DNA of 64,000 nt from Nectonema munidae. Lineage: Eukaryota > Nematomorpha > Nectonematoida > Nectonematidae. Shown piece after piece: positions 45,900 to 58,488 of this stretch. The stretch lies in contig JAUIRK010000673.1 of assembly GCA_030549495.1 (NCBI GenBank), positions 992,001 to 1,056,000 on the forward strand, written 5' to 3'. The translations under genes and the position numbers were made by a program. Position 1 is the first letter of the stretch. Each line of letters starts with the position of its first letter. The notes beneath the pieces are model-generated. The model did no database searches, was not told the DNA's origin, and saw only the letters and a program-made list of their open reading frames with translations.

Positions 45900-48577
45900 C
45901 AGCCATTCTCAAACCTTCCTCCATCATTGACCCCCTCGGTTTTATGTATTTCTCCATTTACCCCCTACTTCCATACAAAAAATTCATAACCATCATAAAG
46001 TGTCAGAAAAACAAGAAGGTCAGAAAGAATCTTTTTATTGTTTAGGACTTTAGGTTTTGTATAAAAATAGTATTATACATTCGTATCACAAATATAAAGA
46101 AAAACGAACTTTTTCAAAATAGAAAATTATGAAGTTAATTTGTATTACAAAAAAATAATGAACAGAAACACCAGAAGCATTTTCAGTGGGAACACTGCTG
46201 ATTCATTGAGTCAATCAATTTGTTTATGCGAGGAGCTGTTTCTGACAATGCTACTCTCATATCATTATCGGCTTTCAGGCGGTTTCTGGCCTTTGTCTTT
46301 ATTGCTACTAAACTTGAGAACCCTGATTCACATAAGTACGTAGTGACAAAAGGAACAAGCACTGGGAAGGCACGCTGAGTAAGGAGTGGGAATCTGTAAG
46401 TTTTATCCAAAAATTAACACCAACTTTTTCAAATTCTTCTCTAAGAGTAGCAGAAGATTGAAGATCAATCAGTTCATCTTTTACTCGGCTGTCATCTTTT
46501 ATTTCTGACAGTTCAGTGGCAAAAGTCTTATTATCCATCTCTCTATTGGAATCATGTCTTTTGCAGTGAAGTGATGCTCCAAGATATTCAAATGGTCTGT
46601 GATGTCTACATTTATCCCAGGTAACACTTCAGGACTTTCACTAATAACCTCATCCAAATTTGGGAAATTTGCAAAGTTGCTTTGGTCAATTCTCTGTGCC
46701 CATAAGTCTAGCTTTGTCTGCAATTCTGTCATCCTTTCACTTGCTTCAACAATGGTAACTGATGTTTCTTGGAGTTGTTTGTTAAATTGGTTAAGATGGG
46801 TAAATATATCTTACAGGTACCCCAAACAGGGATCCGTAAAATTTTCATACAGCTTTGAATTCCGATCACGAAGAAACATTTCTACCGGAGTACGGAGCTC
46901 AAACACACGATTTAAAATAAGTCCACGTGAAAGCCACCTCACTTCAGTATGCAGTAAAAGAATGGAATGCTCACAGCCCATCTCATCACAAAAAGCTTTG
47001 AACAAACGGTGATTCAATGTTCGGGACCGAATGAAGTTAACAGCGTCAACAACTTTCTGCAAAACAATTTTCAGATTTTCAGGAAGAGTTTTTGCAACTA
47101 ATGCATGTCTGCGAAGAAAACAATGTGTTGTTAATACATTGGGTGCCTTTTGCTTCACAAGGGCAGTAAAGCCTGGTCTCACTCTCATCATTGCTGGAGC
47201 TCCACCAGTACAGATTGAGCCAACAATGTCCCACGTGAGATTGTTCTTGTTAAAGAAGTCTTGTATTTTCTGCATTATATCAGTAGCCTTTATAGTTTGC
47301 TGGAGAAGAGAAATTCAATTTTTAGTTCTTTTCCACATATGTAACGGACAAAAACAAGAAGTTGTGAAAAATTGGCTACATCACAGGTTTCATCAAGTTG
47401 CAAAGATATTTTTGTTGGGCTAGATTTGATTTGTTCAATAACTTCTTGATAAATATCTTGAGACACTTCACTAATACGCCGATGGTTGTGTCATTAGAAA
47501 GGGGAATGGCTTGAATCATCTGCTTTGCTTTAATTCCACGTTCAACCATTTCTAAGGCACAAGGTTTAATCAGCTTCTCGGCAATGTCATGAAGTTTCTT
47601 GGCCTTTGCTATTCGCAGCGCTACATTATAGGAAGCTGCAAGCATTGGTTTCTTCTCAGATACAAAGCCAAGTTTTGGCAGTGTTCCTGCAGCCCTAAAC
47701 CTAGCTATCTTTGCCTCAAATGTAGCATGGTTATCGGATTGGACAGGATGTGAAGCTTCCAGATGCTGTTTCAGTATTGAAGGTTTCAGTGACCCATTTC
47801 CAAGAACTTTTAAGCACAGCAGACACTGAGGCTTCTCCACACCATCCACAACAACGAAGTCAAAGCCATATTGTACATATGAATCCAGGTATGTACGTTT
47901 CTTGGACATGACACTCTTTGAAAAGAAATAATTATGAATCAGTCATGTGACTAATTCTGCATTCACTGAAAACATATCCAGAATATTGCCACTCATGACT
48001 CATTTTTCAGTAAGCAGTATCACTCTCTGTGGATTTTATCAATGCCAGGTCAGTTCTCATCAAAGCTCTCAATTAATGTTTACTTTAAATTTAATGAAAT
48101 ATCATAATAAATGCATACACACTTATAGTATTACTCTGAGAACATCTAATACTAATATACTTACATAGCAGCAGTAATATACAGCAATGAGAGAATAACT
48201 GATCAACTGAAATTCGGAACAGTGGTGTTACTGGACTGCGTTTGAGACGACGTGCCGGTACGCGCGGAACAATACGCATCCTCTCATGCGCATGCGCGAG
48301 TTGTCGAGTCGCTGCGACGAGATTCTGTGGGAAGCAACAAAGCGACTTTGTTTATCTTCGCATGCCCAAACAGGACTAAACAAGATTGACAGACAATCTC
48401 CCTTCCTCCCTCTCTCCCACACACACAGTTTCTTTGCATTCTCTCTCTCTCTCTCTCTCATTTTACAAAAATAAATTTAATTGAATTATTTTTCAATTTA
48501 TCAGGTACTTCAATTATTTACCCCCAACTATATAATTATTTACTCCCTAGGGGTAAATTTCCCCCTGGTTGACAACA
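45900..48577 (-). mobile_element. BED-finger hAT (ZBED/Buster-like) relic
   Basis: The left end is CAGCCATTCTCAAACC; the right end, reverse-complemented, is approximately CTGTTGTCAACCAGGGGG. Both ends carry TTTACCCC-type subterminal motifs. The pair brackets a minus-strand hAT transposase relic. No clean 8-bp target duplication was found, so the exact right end is uncertain. The region 48230-48440, upstream of the ORF, is GC-richer with a (TC)n tract at about 48437-48459, and may hold the element's promoter. Confidence 0.75.
46183..47909 (-). pseudogene. hAT transposase, ZBED5/SCAND3-like, broken
   Basis: The ATG at 47909 (MSKKRTYLDSYVQYGFDFV) leads into a BED-type finger (CLLC then HLEASH, about residues 29-54). 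A Lys-rich segment follows, then the DDE core: CTGGAPAMMRVRPGF, where the usual TDGAPAM Asp reads Gly, THCFLRRHALVAKTL and LLLHTEVRWLSRGLILNRVF. The C-terminal hAT dimerisation region is VTTYLCESGFSSLVAIKTKA then RNRL near 46330-46270. At least four frame changes or stops split it. Closest in style to the vertebrate-domesticated ZBED5/SCAND3/ZMYM6 group, but nothing here suggests domestication. Confidence 0.88.
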
Positions 48578-51500
48578 GAAGATAAAATTATTCAAAAAAT
48601 GATATAAATATAAAATATAATATAGCCATGCGTATTTCATTCTCGTGCTTTCACAACGTTAACTCATTTTGAAATTACGTCAAAGGGTGACATGCCAAAG
48701 GAAATTCAAGAAGTGACAAATCAAAGGCGTGCCATGTCATATCAACTAACTAAATAATCAATTAATTAGCTCACTAATTAATAACTGAAACAAACTAACC
48801 AACAATTGTGTCACGTCTTTGATTTGTCACTTCTTTGAGCCTTATTTTAGACGTGATAAATTTTATCACTCCTTTTGAGTTGTCACTTCTTTGAACGCAA
48901 GACTTCCCAGATGTATTAGTTGGAAATTTTTCCTTTTTGATACATGTGTTAACTTGTATTTACATAATGATGTCCACATTTATCATAAAATTCGAAGGAT
49001 GCACATGATCTTCTTCACTCAGTCTGCAGAAGCAAAAACGAATATATGAATGCAGTATACTCTATGTCTATCCAATCCGGTCCTCTAATGCGTTCTGAGT
49101 TCCATGGTGAATGGTGATATGCTAGATTCAGGAAGAATTGTGCCTAAAGAAATTTGGGCCTTTTTACAGTTTAGCATATTCAATATTATTTAGAGGCCTA
49201 ATTATTTTGACTCGGAGTTTGCTAAAGACCGGATTGTCTTGAAGGCAAAATGAAGTGGTCCCATATGTTCGATTCTCCAGAGCAATGTTTTCTTTGACGT
49301 TTAGAAGTACCATGTAACTAATTTTCAGGTTAAAATGACGTTATAAAAACTAGCATATATAATAAAAAATGTTATTACTTGGGATCAATCTTTGAGAAAT
49401 AAAAGATCATGTGAAGTTTTGGATTCATGCTTTGTCATTCTTCCTTATCACAGAGTAAAATAGACAAAAATTTTATTTTTTTATTTTTCAAAAGAAGTTT
49501 GCTTTCCTTAGTTACATAAACTGTCCCAGTTAGAAAATTCTAAGTACGCCATTACTCCACACAATTTTAATTTATTTTCAGACAGTGCCAAAAGCTGCTT
49601 CATTACTTGCGAAGAACATTTCTTTGAGATAAAAAGAATTAAACAAAAAAGTACCCTTTCAAACAAACTACTGCCACCTAACCTACTTTTTAGTTTATTT
49701 AATTTTATTATAAGCGTATTTTTTAAAAGTAGAGTAAGACTGTTAAATGATATTATTATTGGAAATGGGAGCAAGCTTGCTAGTTGCCTGCATTAGCTTT
49801 GAATCCAGAATCACACCTCTCTGCCCATAGTTCGCCATAAGGACTGCAACGGGCTTTCTCGAAGAAACAGCACACGCAACCTCGGCCTCTATGTTAAAAA
49901 AATCGTATATTTCAAATCTGAAGGGGGAGATAAAATGGTGAACAATTTTTCATAACTGCATAGTTAGCGATTTGCCTACCCAAACCTTACGCGTTCACCG
50001 CTAGGCAATTTGTCGGGTATTCACAGAAACAAAAAAACGTGAGTTAACATTAAATTAAAAAATATGTATTCTTTGTATAAAAGTTTTAAAAAATGTATTA
50101 TAATTTTAATATTTTTAAACCTTAGTTTAAAGTTATACTAAAGGCGATTTTGTAAACAGTGGAGCTCATTCAGCCCTATAAATATGGAAAACGTCATCAA
50201 TTTTATATACAAAACATGGAACATTGGTAGCAAAATTTTTAAACAAAAGAATCAGAATTCTTAATCTACATATAAATAGTACATTTCAAATAATAGGAAA
50301 AATTATAAGTTGGGATATACACTTTTTATATACAAATATATACAATGGCGAAGAATAAGCGATTGAGGTTTGTTTGGTGCCTCTGATAGCTACTATGTTC
50401 ACATTTCAAAGATAAATCCTCTGGCCTAATTTTTGGCGCTGAGTATATGAACTTTTTTAAATGTTGTCTTTTTTTTACAGAAATATTAGAAAAAAATTTT
50501 TAAAACTTATTCTTCAAATAAATTGTTTGAACTTTTCATAACAAGTTTTCTGTTATGCTGTTTAATCAACTTAGGGCTTAATTAGCGATCATTAGAACTA
50601 ATGAAAGAAACAACGTTTACATTCTTGTTGGATGCAACTTCGGTTACTGATCAAAATATACAAGGAACGAGAGTCCGAAAACAAAACTTTTCATGAATGT
50701 TTACGACATTTCGTTATCAAGACATTTCGTCCTGAAAAATTAGAAAAAAAAATGAGTACGAAATATCGAAAAAAACATCTCTAGTACGAAACATATTGGG
50801 TATGAAATGGCTTGCACCAAATTATGACATAATTTAACTAAATATCAAGCGTATGTAAAATTATTTGCGAAAGATGCAGCCATTATCTCAAGGAGTCTGT
50901 CTAATCATTAAATTTTACATGGCAAAAAGGGGCATTTAAAATTAGCGCCTAATAATATTTACTATCTGAGTGAGGTATTTTAGATTCCTGCTTTTAGCGT
51001 ATTTGTTCGATTACAGAATTCATTCTTTCTTTGCAAAAGGACAGAACCTGATCCGAGCGCACCTGATTTGACCTCGCTTATTCACATGTGGAAGGGATCG
51101 TTTTTTCTAGCAGAGTACGAAAGAACCTAACGAGCGGGGTTATCTTAACATTCGCTATCCTGTGCTAAACAAAAACGTGAAACAAGGAAATAAAGGAGTG
51201 CAAAAAATAATAATAATATAAAAATAACCGAATTCGTGCTGAAGACGTGCACTTACGTTCCCTACTTGTTCAGAAGAAGCTGCTTTCATTTCGAAGGTGA
51301 AAAAACGAAGCATGAGAAAACGCGAGAAAATCGACGCTCTGCCTTATCTGGTCTGCCTCTTTCGTTGTGTTCGTGCAACATCGGACAAACTTGTGCTTTC
51401 ACAACGCTAACTCATTTGCAGGCAAGCTCTTCCTCTACTACTTCACTTTTCTTCAATGATTCGAAAATGGTGATGGGAAAATAAATGTTTGTCAACCAGA

Positions 51501-52379
51501 TCAAATAACTTTTCAATTAAAAGCAACCATTCAAAATGCCTACATGTATCTTAATTCCAAACATATGTGAAAGATAAAGTAATAAAATGAGAATGATTTC
51601 GAACTAATAACTACAACAGCTATCAGACCGAATGAAATGGCGCCGCTTTTGTCCTCTTCCCAATCATCCTCTCACGACCGGATCAATGACAATTATATTT
51701 GTATTTTAATTGTATCAAATAAAATTGATGAGTTAGTATTGATGAGGAATTGATTCAGAATAAAAGTATTTGTATCTTCATCTCAATCTTTGATATCTAA
51801 TATTGAAAGAGAGGCCGCGCATGTAAGTTGAAACTAAACTATGACATGTGTGTAAATCCAAAGAATAAATAACATCTACAGGTTATTAATTTTTGAGACA
51901 ACGGCGTCAAAGTAACGACTTTTTTCGCAACGTTTTTCGAAACTAACGATTTTCTTAAATTTCTATAAATAGAGATGGCTATAGGGATATTTTTATTTTA
52001 TAAAAATTTTAAATTTTGATGTATGACAAAATCTAATGATCTCCCTATACTTTCATTGCAAAATTTGGTTGAAAAGGGTGCCTGTAAAGAATGTATGTGT
52101 TTGGAATTTTTTTAGAAAAAAACGCCATCTTGTTTTGACATGAATCTATTTGGAAAGGTTTTCAAAGTATACATTACGTATATTCCTACTTTCCAAGTTA
52201 TAATTAAATGACACCTATACTAACCCAAGGCTTTTCAAAGAGTTTATATTGGTTAATTTAAAGTATTGTTTTGATTTCAAGCCTCCATTTTCACTGTTCT
52301 AAACTCATTATTTCAACTTTAAAAAAGTTTTTTTATATTCAATTTACTTTGAAAAAAATCACTCAGTTATTTGATATTG
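48578..52379. other. Unassigned DNA, no gene supported
   Basis: Mostly AT-rich. 51000-51480 is a GC-richer patch with an 82-codon plus-strand ORF (51236-51484) lacking motifs; it could be an unannotated exon or promoter. At about 49560-49690 the plus strand reads DSAKSCFITCEEHFFEIKRI, faintly like the middle of a THAP finger, but unsupported. Confidence 0.4.
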
Positions 52380-53250
52380 GTTTATTTGTAGGATCAGTCC
52401 ACTTTTTTGTTTCAAAGAAAAACTCCAAATAAACTTTACGATTTTACCTTGTTGTTTTTCCCTCTTCAAATATCAAAAGTTTAAAAACGTTTTCCCATTC
52501 TTTAATTTAACAAAAAAAGACTATTTAAAAATACTTCTATATTTCAATGGTCAGTGGGGGTCAATATATTCTTTTGTCTTAAGTACTTTATTAATGTTTT
52601 TAAAATGCGATACCAAACTTTAGTAAAAGAGAAGAGTGTAACATACTTCAGGTGGTAAAATTTTTATATATTCAAAAATTTACTACTTCCATACTTAAAA
52701 GGTCAGCTGCGGTTAATATAACATTTCTTGTTTTCTCTTCAATTTTTATAAGATGATTTTATCGAATTTAATATTGTATTTTGTTATAATTATACACTCT
52801 CCTACTTTGAGTTAACAAAAAGATTTTCTTAAAAAAATGAAATAATAATTAAAAAAATAAATCATTTGTTGGTTTCTCTCAAATCTTGAAAGAAAATTTT
52901 ATTGAGTTTATTAATATTGTATTTTTTGTGTTTACTATCTCTCATATACTTTAATAACTGCTAGATTCTATTTAAAAATAAAAGGATAGTTTTTATTTTA
53001 TGGTCAGTGTAGGTAGGTCCACATACTCTTTTCTCAGTTTATGCTAACGTTATCATTGTTTTTTAAAAAAGATACCAATTTTAATAAAAGAGAAATTCAT
53101 CATCCGTGCAAAATCCACGGAGTAACATTTTTTTATTCAAAAAACTAAATGAAATGTAATTTACCGTTAGTCAGCTAAATCAATACACCCCAAATTAAAA
53201 AAATGTTTTTACTATTTTTTGTACCGATTGAAGCTTCCAATTATTATAAG
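52380..53250. repeat. Diverged tandem array, period about 155 bp
   Basis: The motif GGTCAG or a close variant recurs at about 52391, 52551, 52705, 53002 and 53168, with one unit near 52855 lacking it. Each is followed by similar sequence; the pair 52551-52633 and 53002-53095 is the clearest (GATACCAA then TTTTAATAAAAGAGAA or near variants). This looks like an old satellite. No coding capacity. Confidence 0.5.
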
Positions 53251-53877
53251 AGTAACCTTAGTATAAATAGATATTTATTGTAATAAGTAATGCATTATAT
53301 AAAACTTAATTAAAATTTTTATTAAATCTGTTGATTATATCCTTATTAATGGAAAAAATATATAGGATTGTTTTGAAAATGCGAACTAATTTCATATTTC
53401 GAGTTTTGAAAACTGATCTGTCACATGTTTTGGTATCTTCTAAAACCTGAAGAGATTGGACACGGGAGACAACTCCTCATATTTTTAGTCACTATCTTCC
53501 AACCCTCAAGAAGATGACAGGTGTACTTAATTTGATACTTTTTTATTATAAAGTGTGAATATAAATGGGGAAAGTCGTTGTATTTTTGAATTTTCGTTCA
53601 ACTACATATGCCATGATTATGATGTGCTTTTAATTTGATACCTTTCTAAAATTGTTCCATCTTTGATTTGAAATATAAAAATAGGAAGGTAACTATGGGT
53701 AATAATCCTGGTGTTTTTGAGAAGAGACAGAGAAGCCATTTTTAATGATCTCTATGTTATTAACGAAGTATTAGGTTGTTAAAAAAATTATATTTTCTAA
53801 GCTAACCCTCTTAAGAATAAAAGTTTTTAGGCTTATCGTTAGAGTTAGATAATGCCATTTTTAAAATACACTTTTTT

Positions 53878-54040
53878 GTCGGCAGATGGCCTAGTCGTAG
53901 GAGCGTAGGTTATTGATCCAGATGGTCTAGGTTCGATTCCCAATCGTGACTATCCTTACCACCTGTCCAGTTATGGAACTTTATTCTTCCCTATGAATGC
54001 GATACCGACAGCTAAAAAACATTTGTAAAAAGAATAAGAG
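53878..54040 (+). mobile_element. tRNA-derived SINE with perfect B box
   Basis: A box TGGCCTAGTCGTAGG (53887-53901) and B box GGTTCGATTCC (53930-53940) have tRNA spacing. The stretch 53883-53955 does not fold into a convincing tRNA end to end. A tRNA-unrelated tail follows to roughly 54040 with an A-rich end. Probably a SINE rather than a tRNA gene. Confidence 0.7.
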
Positions 54041-55341
54041 ATTTTTTAGGGGTCTGCACATTTTTTAAATTTAAAAATGCATGAATTTTAGGGTTAGATA
54101 TGTTACTTTTAAAAACTGAAATTTTTTTAGAGTGACAGCCCCCCAATGTGATTTCCAGGGGGCAAAAAAGCCTTTCACACCCCCCCCCCCCCTCTATTAA
54201 TTTTCAATTTTCTGAATTATATATTTTTTTAACATGATTTATTAGACTTGTTTGTCTTCTGCGTAGATTTTGGATGTTACTTTTCTTGTTAGAATGAATA
54301 TATAAAATCTATTTTTTCATTAACGTCCACTTCTTTGTTATAGAAATGCACATTTGAGATATATTTGATCAGGTAAAGTAGCCAGTTTTGAATTTTCGAG
54401 CCCATGCATATTTAACCGAGGTGAATATTTTTTATAGCACATAACTATATAAGAACAATATAAAAGAGCAATAAATGAAAAAAGTATTTACAAAAGTAAT
54501 TTGCTTTCAATTCTGATGATCAAATATCCGCTAGAGATAAAGTCTGTTAGAAAAATGTCGCGTACAGTCTTGGTGTCAATTGATTAAATTATCATATTCA
54601 TTAACTTTACGAGTGCTACAATTTCTGACTATATTCCAAAAAATGAGAAATAATATAAACTTATTATAAAAAATAGAAATTTTAAATTTGGAAAACTAAA
54701 AATGAAGAGATTTTTAAAAATAACCTAAGAGGAACTAATTCTCTTTCTCTTGATTGCAACTTTTTTCGTTTACAGAAAGACACTTCAGATCCAAGGAACG
54801 CTGGTGCTCGAATTTTAAGAGTTCATTCTCTCTGAATAGAAAGAAGAAAAAGGTCATTTACCTCTGTAAACTGCCGGCTTTTTTTGCAATCATTGACGAA
54901 CCATATTTTGCTTTGAGAAATCAGGACAGATTTGGAGTTGAAATAGAAAGAGGAAGGAAGAATAGAAACCAAGCACAAACGCTTACTCCAATTGGATGCG
55001 CTGCGAATGATGAGTGAGAGCACTTCTGAGCGCAGCCAGAGCAACTCGTCACTACTCCCTGCGCAATCGTGCGCGTGAAAAGGAGACTAATTTCTGATTA
55101 GTTCTCTCTCGTACTTGGAATGTAATTGCTTTCGCATTGCATCCCACTTTGCTCTGTTGCAATGCGTATCGACTATCGAGTAGACGACATGTCCGTGTGG
55201 GTGTGTGTGTGTGTTCGTATTGATTCCACAGAAGAACTGATCATCATGAAGAAGAGAATGCAGGAACAGTGGAAAAGTAGCGTAGACAACTTTCCTCATA
55301 TCTTCATTCTCACTCATTCCTCCACGAATATATTTAGTGTT
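54041..55341. other. Intergenic DNA with a GC-richer patch at 54750-55320
   Basis: A pyrimidine tract ending TTTACAG at about 54770-54776 precedes an open stretch to 55017 (87 codons, Lys/Arg-rich, no motif). Together with CpG-containing DNA up to 55320 this could be a host exon or promoter. A (GT)n run lies at about 55197-55214. No product can be named. Confidence 0.35.
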
Positions 55342-55487
55342 GTGAAATTAGCTACAAATTGTTTATCTTGTAATCCAATTTGTTTCATTATTATTTATAT
55401 TCATTTATAGACATGTGAAATTAGCTACAAAGTGTTTATCTTGTAATCCAATTTGTTTCATCATTATTTATTTATATACATTTATAC
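55342..55487. repeat. 73-bp tandem duplication
   Basis: Units 55342-55414 and 55415-55487 share GTGAAATTAGCTACAAA then TTGTAATCCAATTTGTTTCA with few differences. Confidence 0.85.
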
Positions 55488-55877
55488 CTTCAAGTATAGT
55501 GTCGAGTAAACTTTTTGAATTTCACTTATACCGTGTAACGTTACGCTCGCCTCACACAATACAGACAGTGTGATGATCAAGTTATAATTAAAAATTATTC
55601 TTCCTCTAAGTATTAAATTATAAAGGATATTTAATGATCTTATTCTTAATTGTACAAATTGTTATGAGCAACTTTTACCCACATACCATCTTTGGGTGAT
55701 TTTTCACCCATTTTAATTTTTGAACTTTGATAAATATTTTATTTTAACTATTCAAAAAGTTTAACTTTTGGCTATTTGTTAATTTTAATATAAAATTTAA
55801 AGTAATGGAGTTTGACTATGATTATAAATTAAATATAAATTTGGTGCTGAAGGTGGCCCATCAAGGGGGTGAGGGTA

Positions 55878-56258
55878 CAACGATAAAAGTAAAGGTAATT
55901 TATTGGGCACAACATTAAAGGATTATAAAACTGAGTATGAGTGACTTGTAATAGTATAGTTGGTGTATGTGTGTGTGTGCAAGTATGAATGAATTATACA
56001 TGTGACACTTACTCGCCTTTTACGAGATGTAGTCGTACAATAGAATTATTCTTATCCCATTCTATACGGGGCTATTCTATACAGAAAGTATAGAAATATA
56101 CTACTCTATACGGGGCTATTCTATACAGAAAGTATAGAAATACACTACCCTATACGGGGCTATTCTATACGGGGGATTCTATACAGAAAGCTGATTGTCA
56201 GCGAAAATTTATAATCCTTTAACGTTGTGCCCAATAAATTGCCTTTACTTTATCGCTG
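55878..56258. mobile_element. TA-flanked MITE (381 bp) with about 50-bp inverted repeats
   Basis: The left arm starts CAACGATAAAAGTAAAGG; the right arm, reverse-complemented, starts CAGCGATAAAGTAAAGG. Similarity continues for about 50 bp with few differences, through TTATTGGGCACAAC. TA flanks both sides (55876-55877, 56259-56260), pointing to a Tc1/mariner-type family. Inside is a 44-bp tandem repeat. Confidence 0.9.
56062..56190. repeat. 44-bp tandem repeat inside the MITE
   Basis: Units start at 56062, 56106 and 56150, each CTATACGGGGCTATTCTATA followed by CAGAAAGTATAG; the third is altered. Units are themselves rich in CTATAC/GTATAG inverted pairs. Confidence 0.9.
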
Positions 56259-56727
56259 TATAAATTAAATATATGAAAATAAACAAAAAAACACATTTTT
56301 TACCCTTGGGTGAAATTTCACCCATTTGTTAAAAATGTATTCATGTTTTTTTTTATCTTTTCGCTATTACAATGAATTGACTTTTGTTGTTGTTACAATA
56401 GACTACCTCAGTATTATTATGCATAAAATTATACTCATATAGTTTTACTTACCAACACCGTTATTGCAAAATTCAAAAAGAAAAACAGACGTATATTTTG
56501 TGTCCACATACGCCGTTTTTCAATTTTATAAACATTTGTACCGAAATTATTTTTACGTCACCATTACTTTTCAAGAAATTTTTTTACATCGCTTTTACTT
56601 TTCAATTACAGACGTTGAACAATATAAGATTACATACACCGTTTTCCAATTTTATAAACATTTGCACTGAAATTAATTTTGCGTCACCATTACTTTTCTT
56701 TTGTTTTACTTTTTTGTTCTCAAAATA

Positions 56728-58361
56728 ATGTCTACGCGTTTTGAAAGTGAAGAAGAAGCAATGGATGATTTATCTGATTCTGAAGATGATATTATAGAAG
56801 AAAATGTAGAAAATAGGGAGAGTTATTCAGAATCAAGTGAAGAGTGTCAAAAAGAGCAAAAAGAATTGTTATCAAAAGATAAAAGTGTTAGATGGAGCAC
56901 CGATATTCCAAATCTTCAAGGTAAATTTAGAGCTGAAAATATTATTCATGGTAAAGTTAGAGTGACAAAATGTGCTAAAAAGTTTATTTCAAATATTATG
57001 GATTCATTTGATTCTTGTTTTAATTTTTCATTGATGAAAATTGTTATTTATAATACGAACCTTGAAGGAAAACGTATTTACAAAGATAAATGGACTGATG
57101 TAGATGAAGTTACTTTGAAAGCATACATTGGTATTTTGATTTTAGCTGGAGTTTTTGGTTCATATGGGGAATCTCTGATTAATTTATGGGATGATGATAT
57201 TGGGAGACCAATTTTTAAAGCTACCATGTCAAAAAGACGTTTGAAACAATAACTCGAGTGTTGCGCTTCGATGACAAAAAGGGTAGAAAGGAACGTCGTG
57301 CTAAAGTCAAGTTTGCTCCAATCAGAAAATTATGGGAAAACTGGGTAAGAAATTTGCAAACTCTTTTTACTCCTTACGAAAATATAACGATACATGAACA
57401 ACTTGTATCTTTTCGTGGGCGATGTCCAATAAAGCGATATTTTCCTTCTAAGCCAGCAAAATATGGCATCAAAGTTTGGATTTTAGGTGATAGCAAAACA
57501 AAGTACGCATGGAATTTACAAGTCGATACAGGAAAGTTAGATGATCAGACTCCCAAAAAAAACAAGGACAACGAGTTGTTTTAGATTTAGTTCAAAACCT
57601 CAAAGAAAGGAATCTTGTTTGCGATAACTTTTTTACTTCTTACAACTTTGCAATCCAATTGATGGAAAAAAAGTTGACAATTGTGGGAACGGTACGCTCG
57701 AATAAAACATTTTTACCTCTTTATGATAAGAAAGAACTTCGTCGTCTTGCTTTACATTCAAGTAATTTTTATTTTTGCGAAAATGCTACACTGGTGCAAT
57801 ATGTTCCTAAAAAATACAAAACAGTGCATGTCTTGAGTACCCTTCATCATGACAAAAGTGTGTGTGTGTCTTTAGATAACAAAAATCTTCCAGAAATTAT
57901 AGAGTTTTATAATAAACAAAAAGAGGGAGTGGACACATTGGATCAACTAGTTGGATCATACACAGTAAAAAGAAAAACGGATAGATGGCCTTTTGCTTTA
58001 TTCTGTAACATAATTGATATTTCATGTGTAAATAGTTTTGTTTTGTGGGTACAAATCAACCCTAGCTGGAAAACTCTATAAAAGACGACTTTTTTTAGAA
58101 GAACTAGGAAAAAACTTAGTCCAAAATGAAATACTAAGAAGACCATGTCTCCCAGGAAGTTCTTCGCTTTCTCTTGTGGCAAATATTAAAGAGACACAAG
58201 AGTTTTCTGCATCTTCAGGACAAACTAAAAGAAAACTGTCCAAAGGAGCTCGCTGTTCTTCGTGTGTAGGAAAAGACCGAAAAGCATATTCCGAATGTGC
58301 AAAATGTAAAAATTTTTTATGTGGAGAGCATAAAAATGCTGTAGCAAATGTTTGTAATTAA
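56728..58361 (+). pseudogene. piggyBac transposase (element VI), broken
   Basis: The ATG at 56728 opens an acidic N-terminus (MSTRFESEEEAMDDLSDSED). The core follows: LRFDDKKGRKERR, FAPIRKLWENW, ITIHEQLVSFRGRCPIKRY (about 57385-57440), NLVCDNFFTSYNF (about 57610-57650), EGVDTLDQLVGSYTVKRKTD (about 57925-57985) and a C-terminal finger (CSSCVGKDRKAYSECAKCKN then FLCGEH). The first catalytic Asp is His (IHEQ for usual IDEQ/VDEQ). Frames change near 57240, 57560 and 58040; the first two are at homopolymers. AATAAA at 58380-58385. Confidence 0.9.
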
Positions 58362-58488
58362 TAATTCTGGTTTCTTTTCAATAAATAAATTTGTTTTTGT
58401 GCATTTTGAAACTTAAAAAAAACATGCGTGAATTTTCACCCATAAAGATAAAGTGTGTTGTTAAAAATGAAGAGGGTGAGTATGAGGG

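Larger units (their letters stand above)
55678..58488 (+). mobile_element. piggyBac VI, with a nested MITE
   Basis: Ends are CCCACATACC (left) and CCCTCATACTCACC (right, reverse complement). Flanking tetranucleotides are TTTA and TAAA, each one base from TTAA. TGGGTGATTTTTCACCCA (55693-55710), TGGGTGAAATTTCACCCA (56307-56324) and an imperfect copy (58427-58442) are palindromes placed as in piggyBac I. A 381-bp MITE (55878-56258) is inserted in the 5' region. Confidence 0.85.

Noticed and set aside
49508-49774. Minus-strand 88-codon ORF and a plus-strand THAP-like phrase (CEEHFFEIKRI)
   Set aside because: Only one short segment resembles THAP; the other zinc ligands and the core Trp/Pro were not found.
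53880-53955. A functional tRNA gene
   Set aside because: A and B boxes are present but the arms do not pair into a clean cloverleaf and a SINE-like tail follows.
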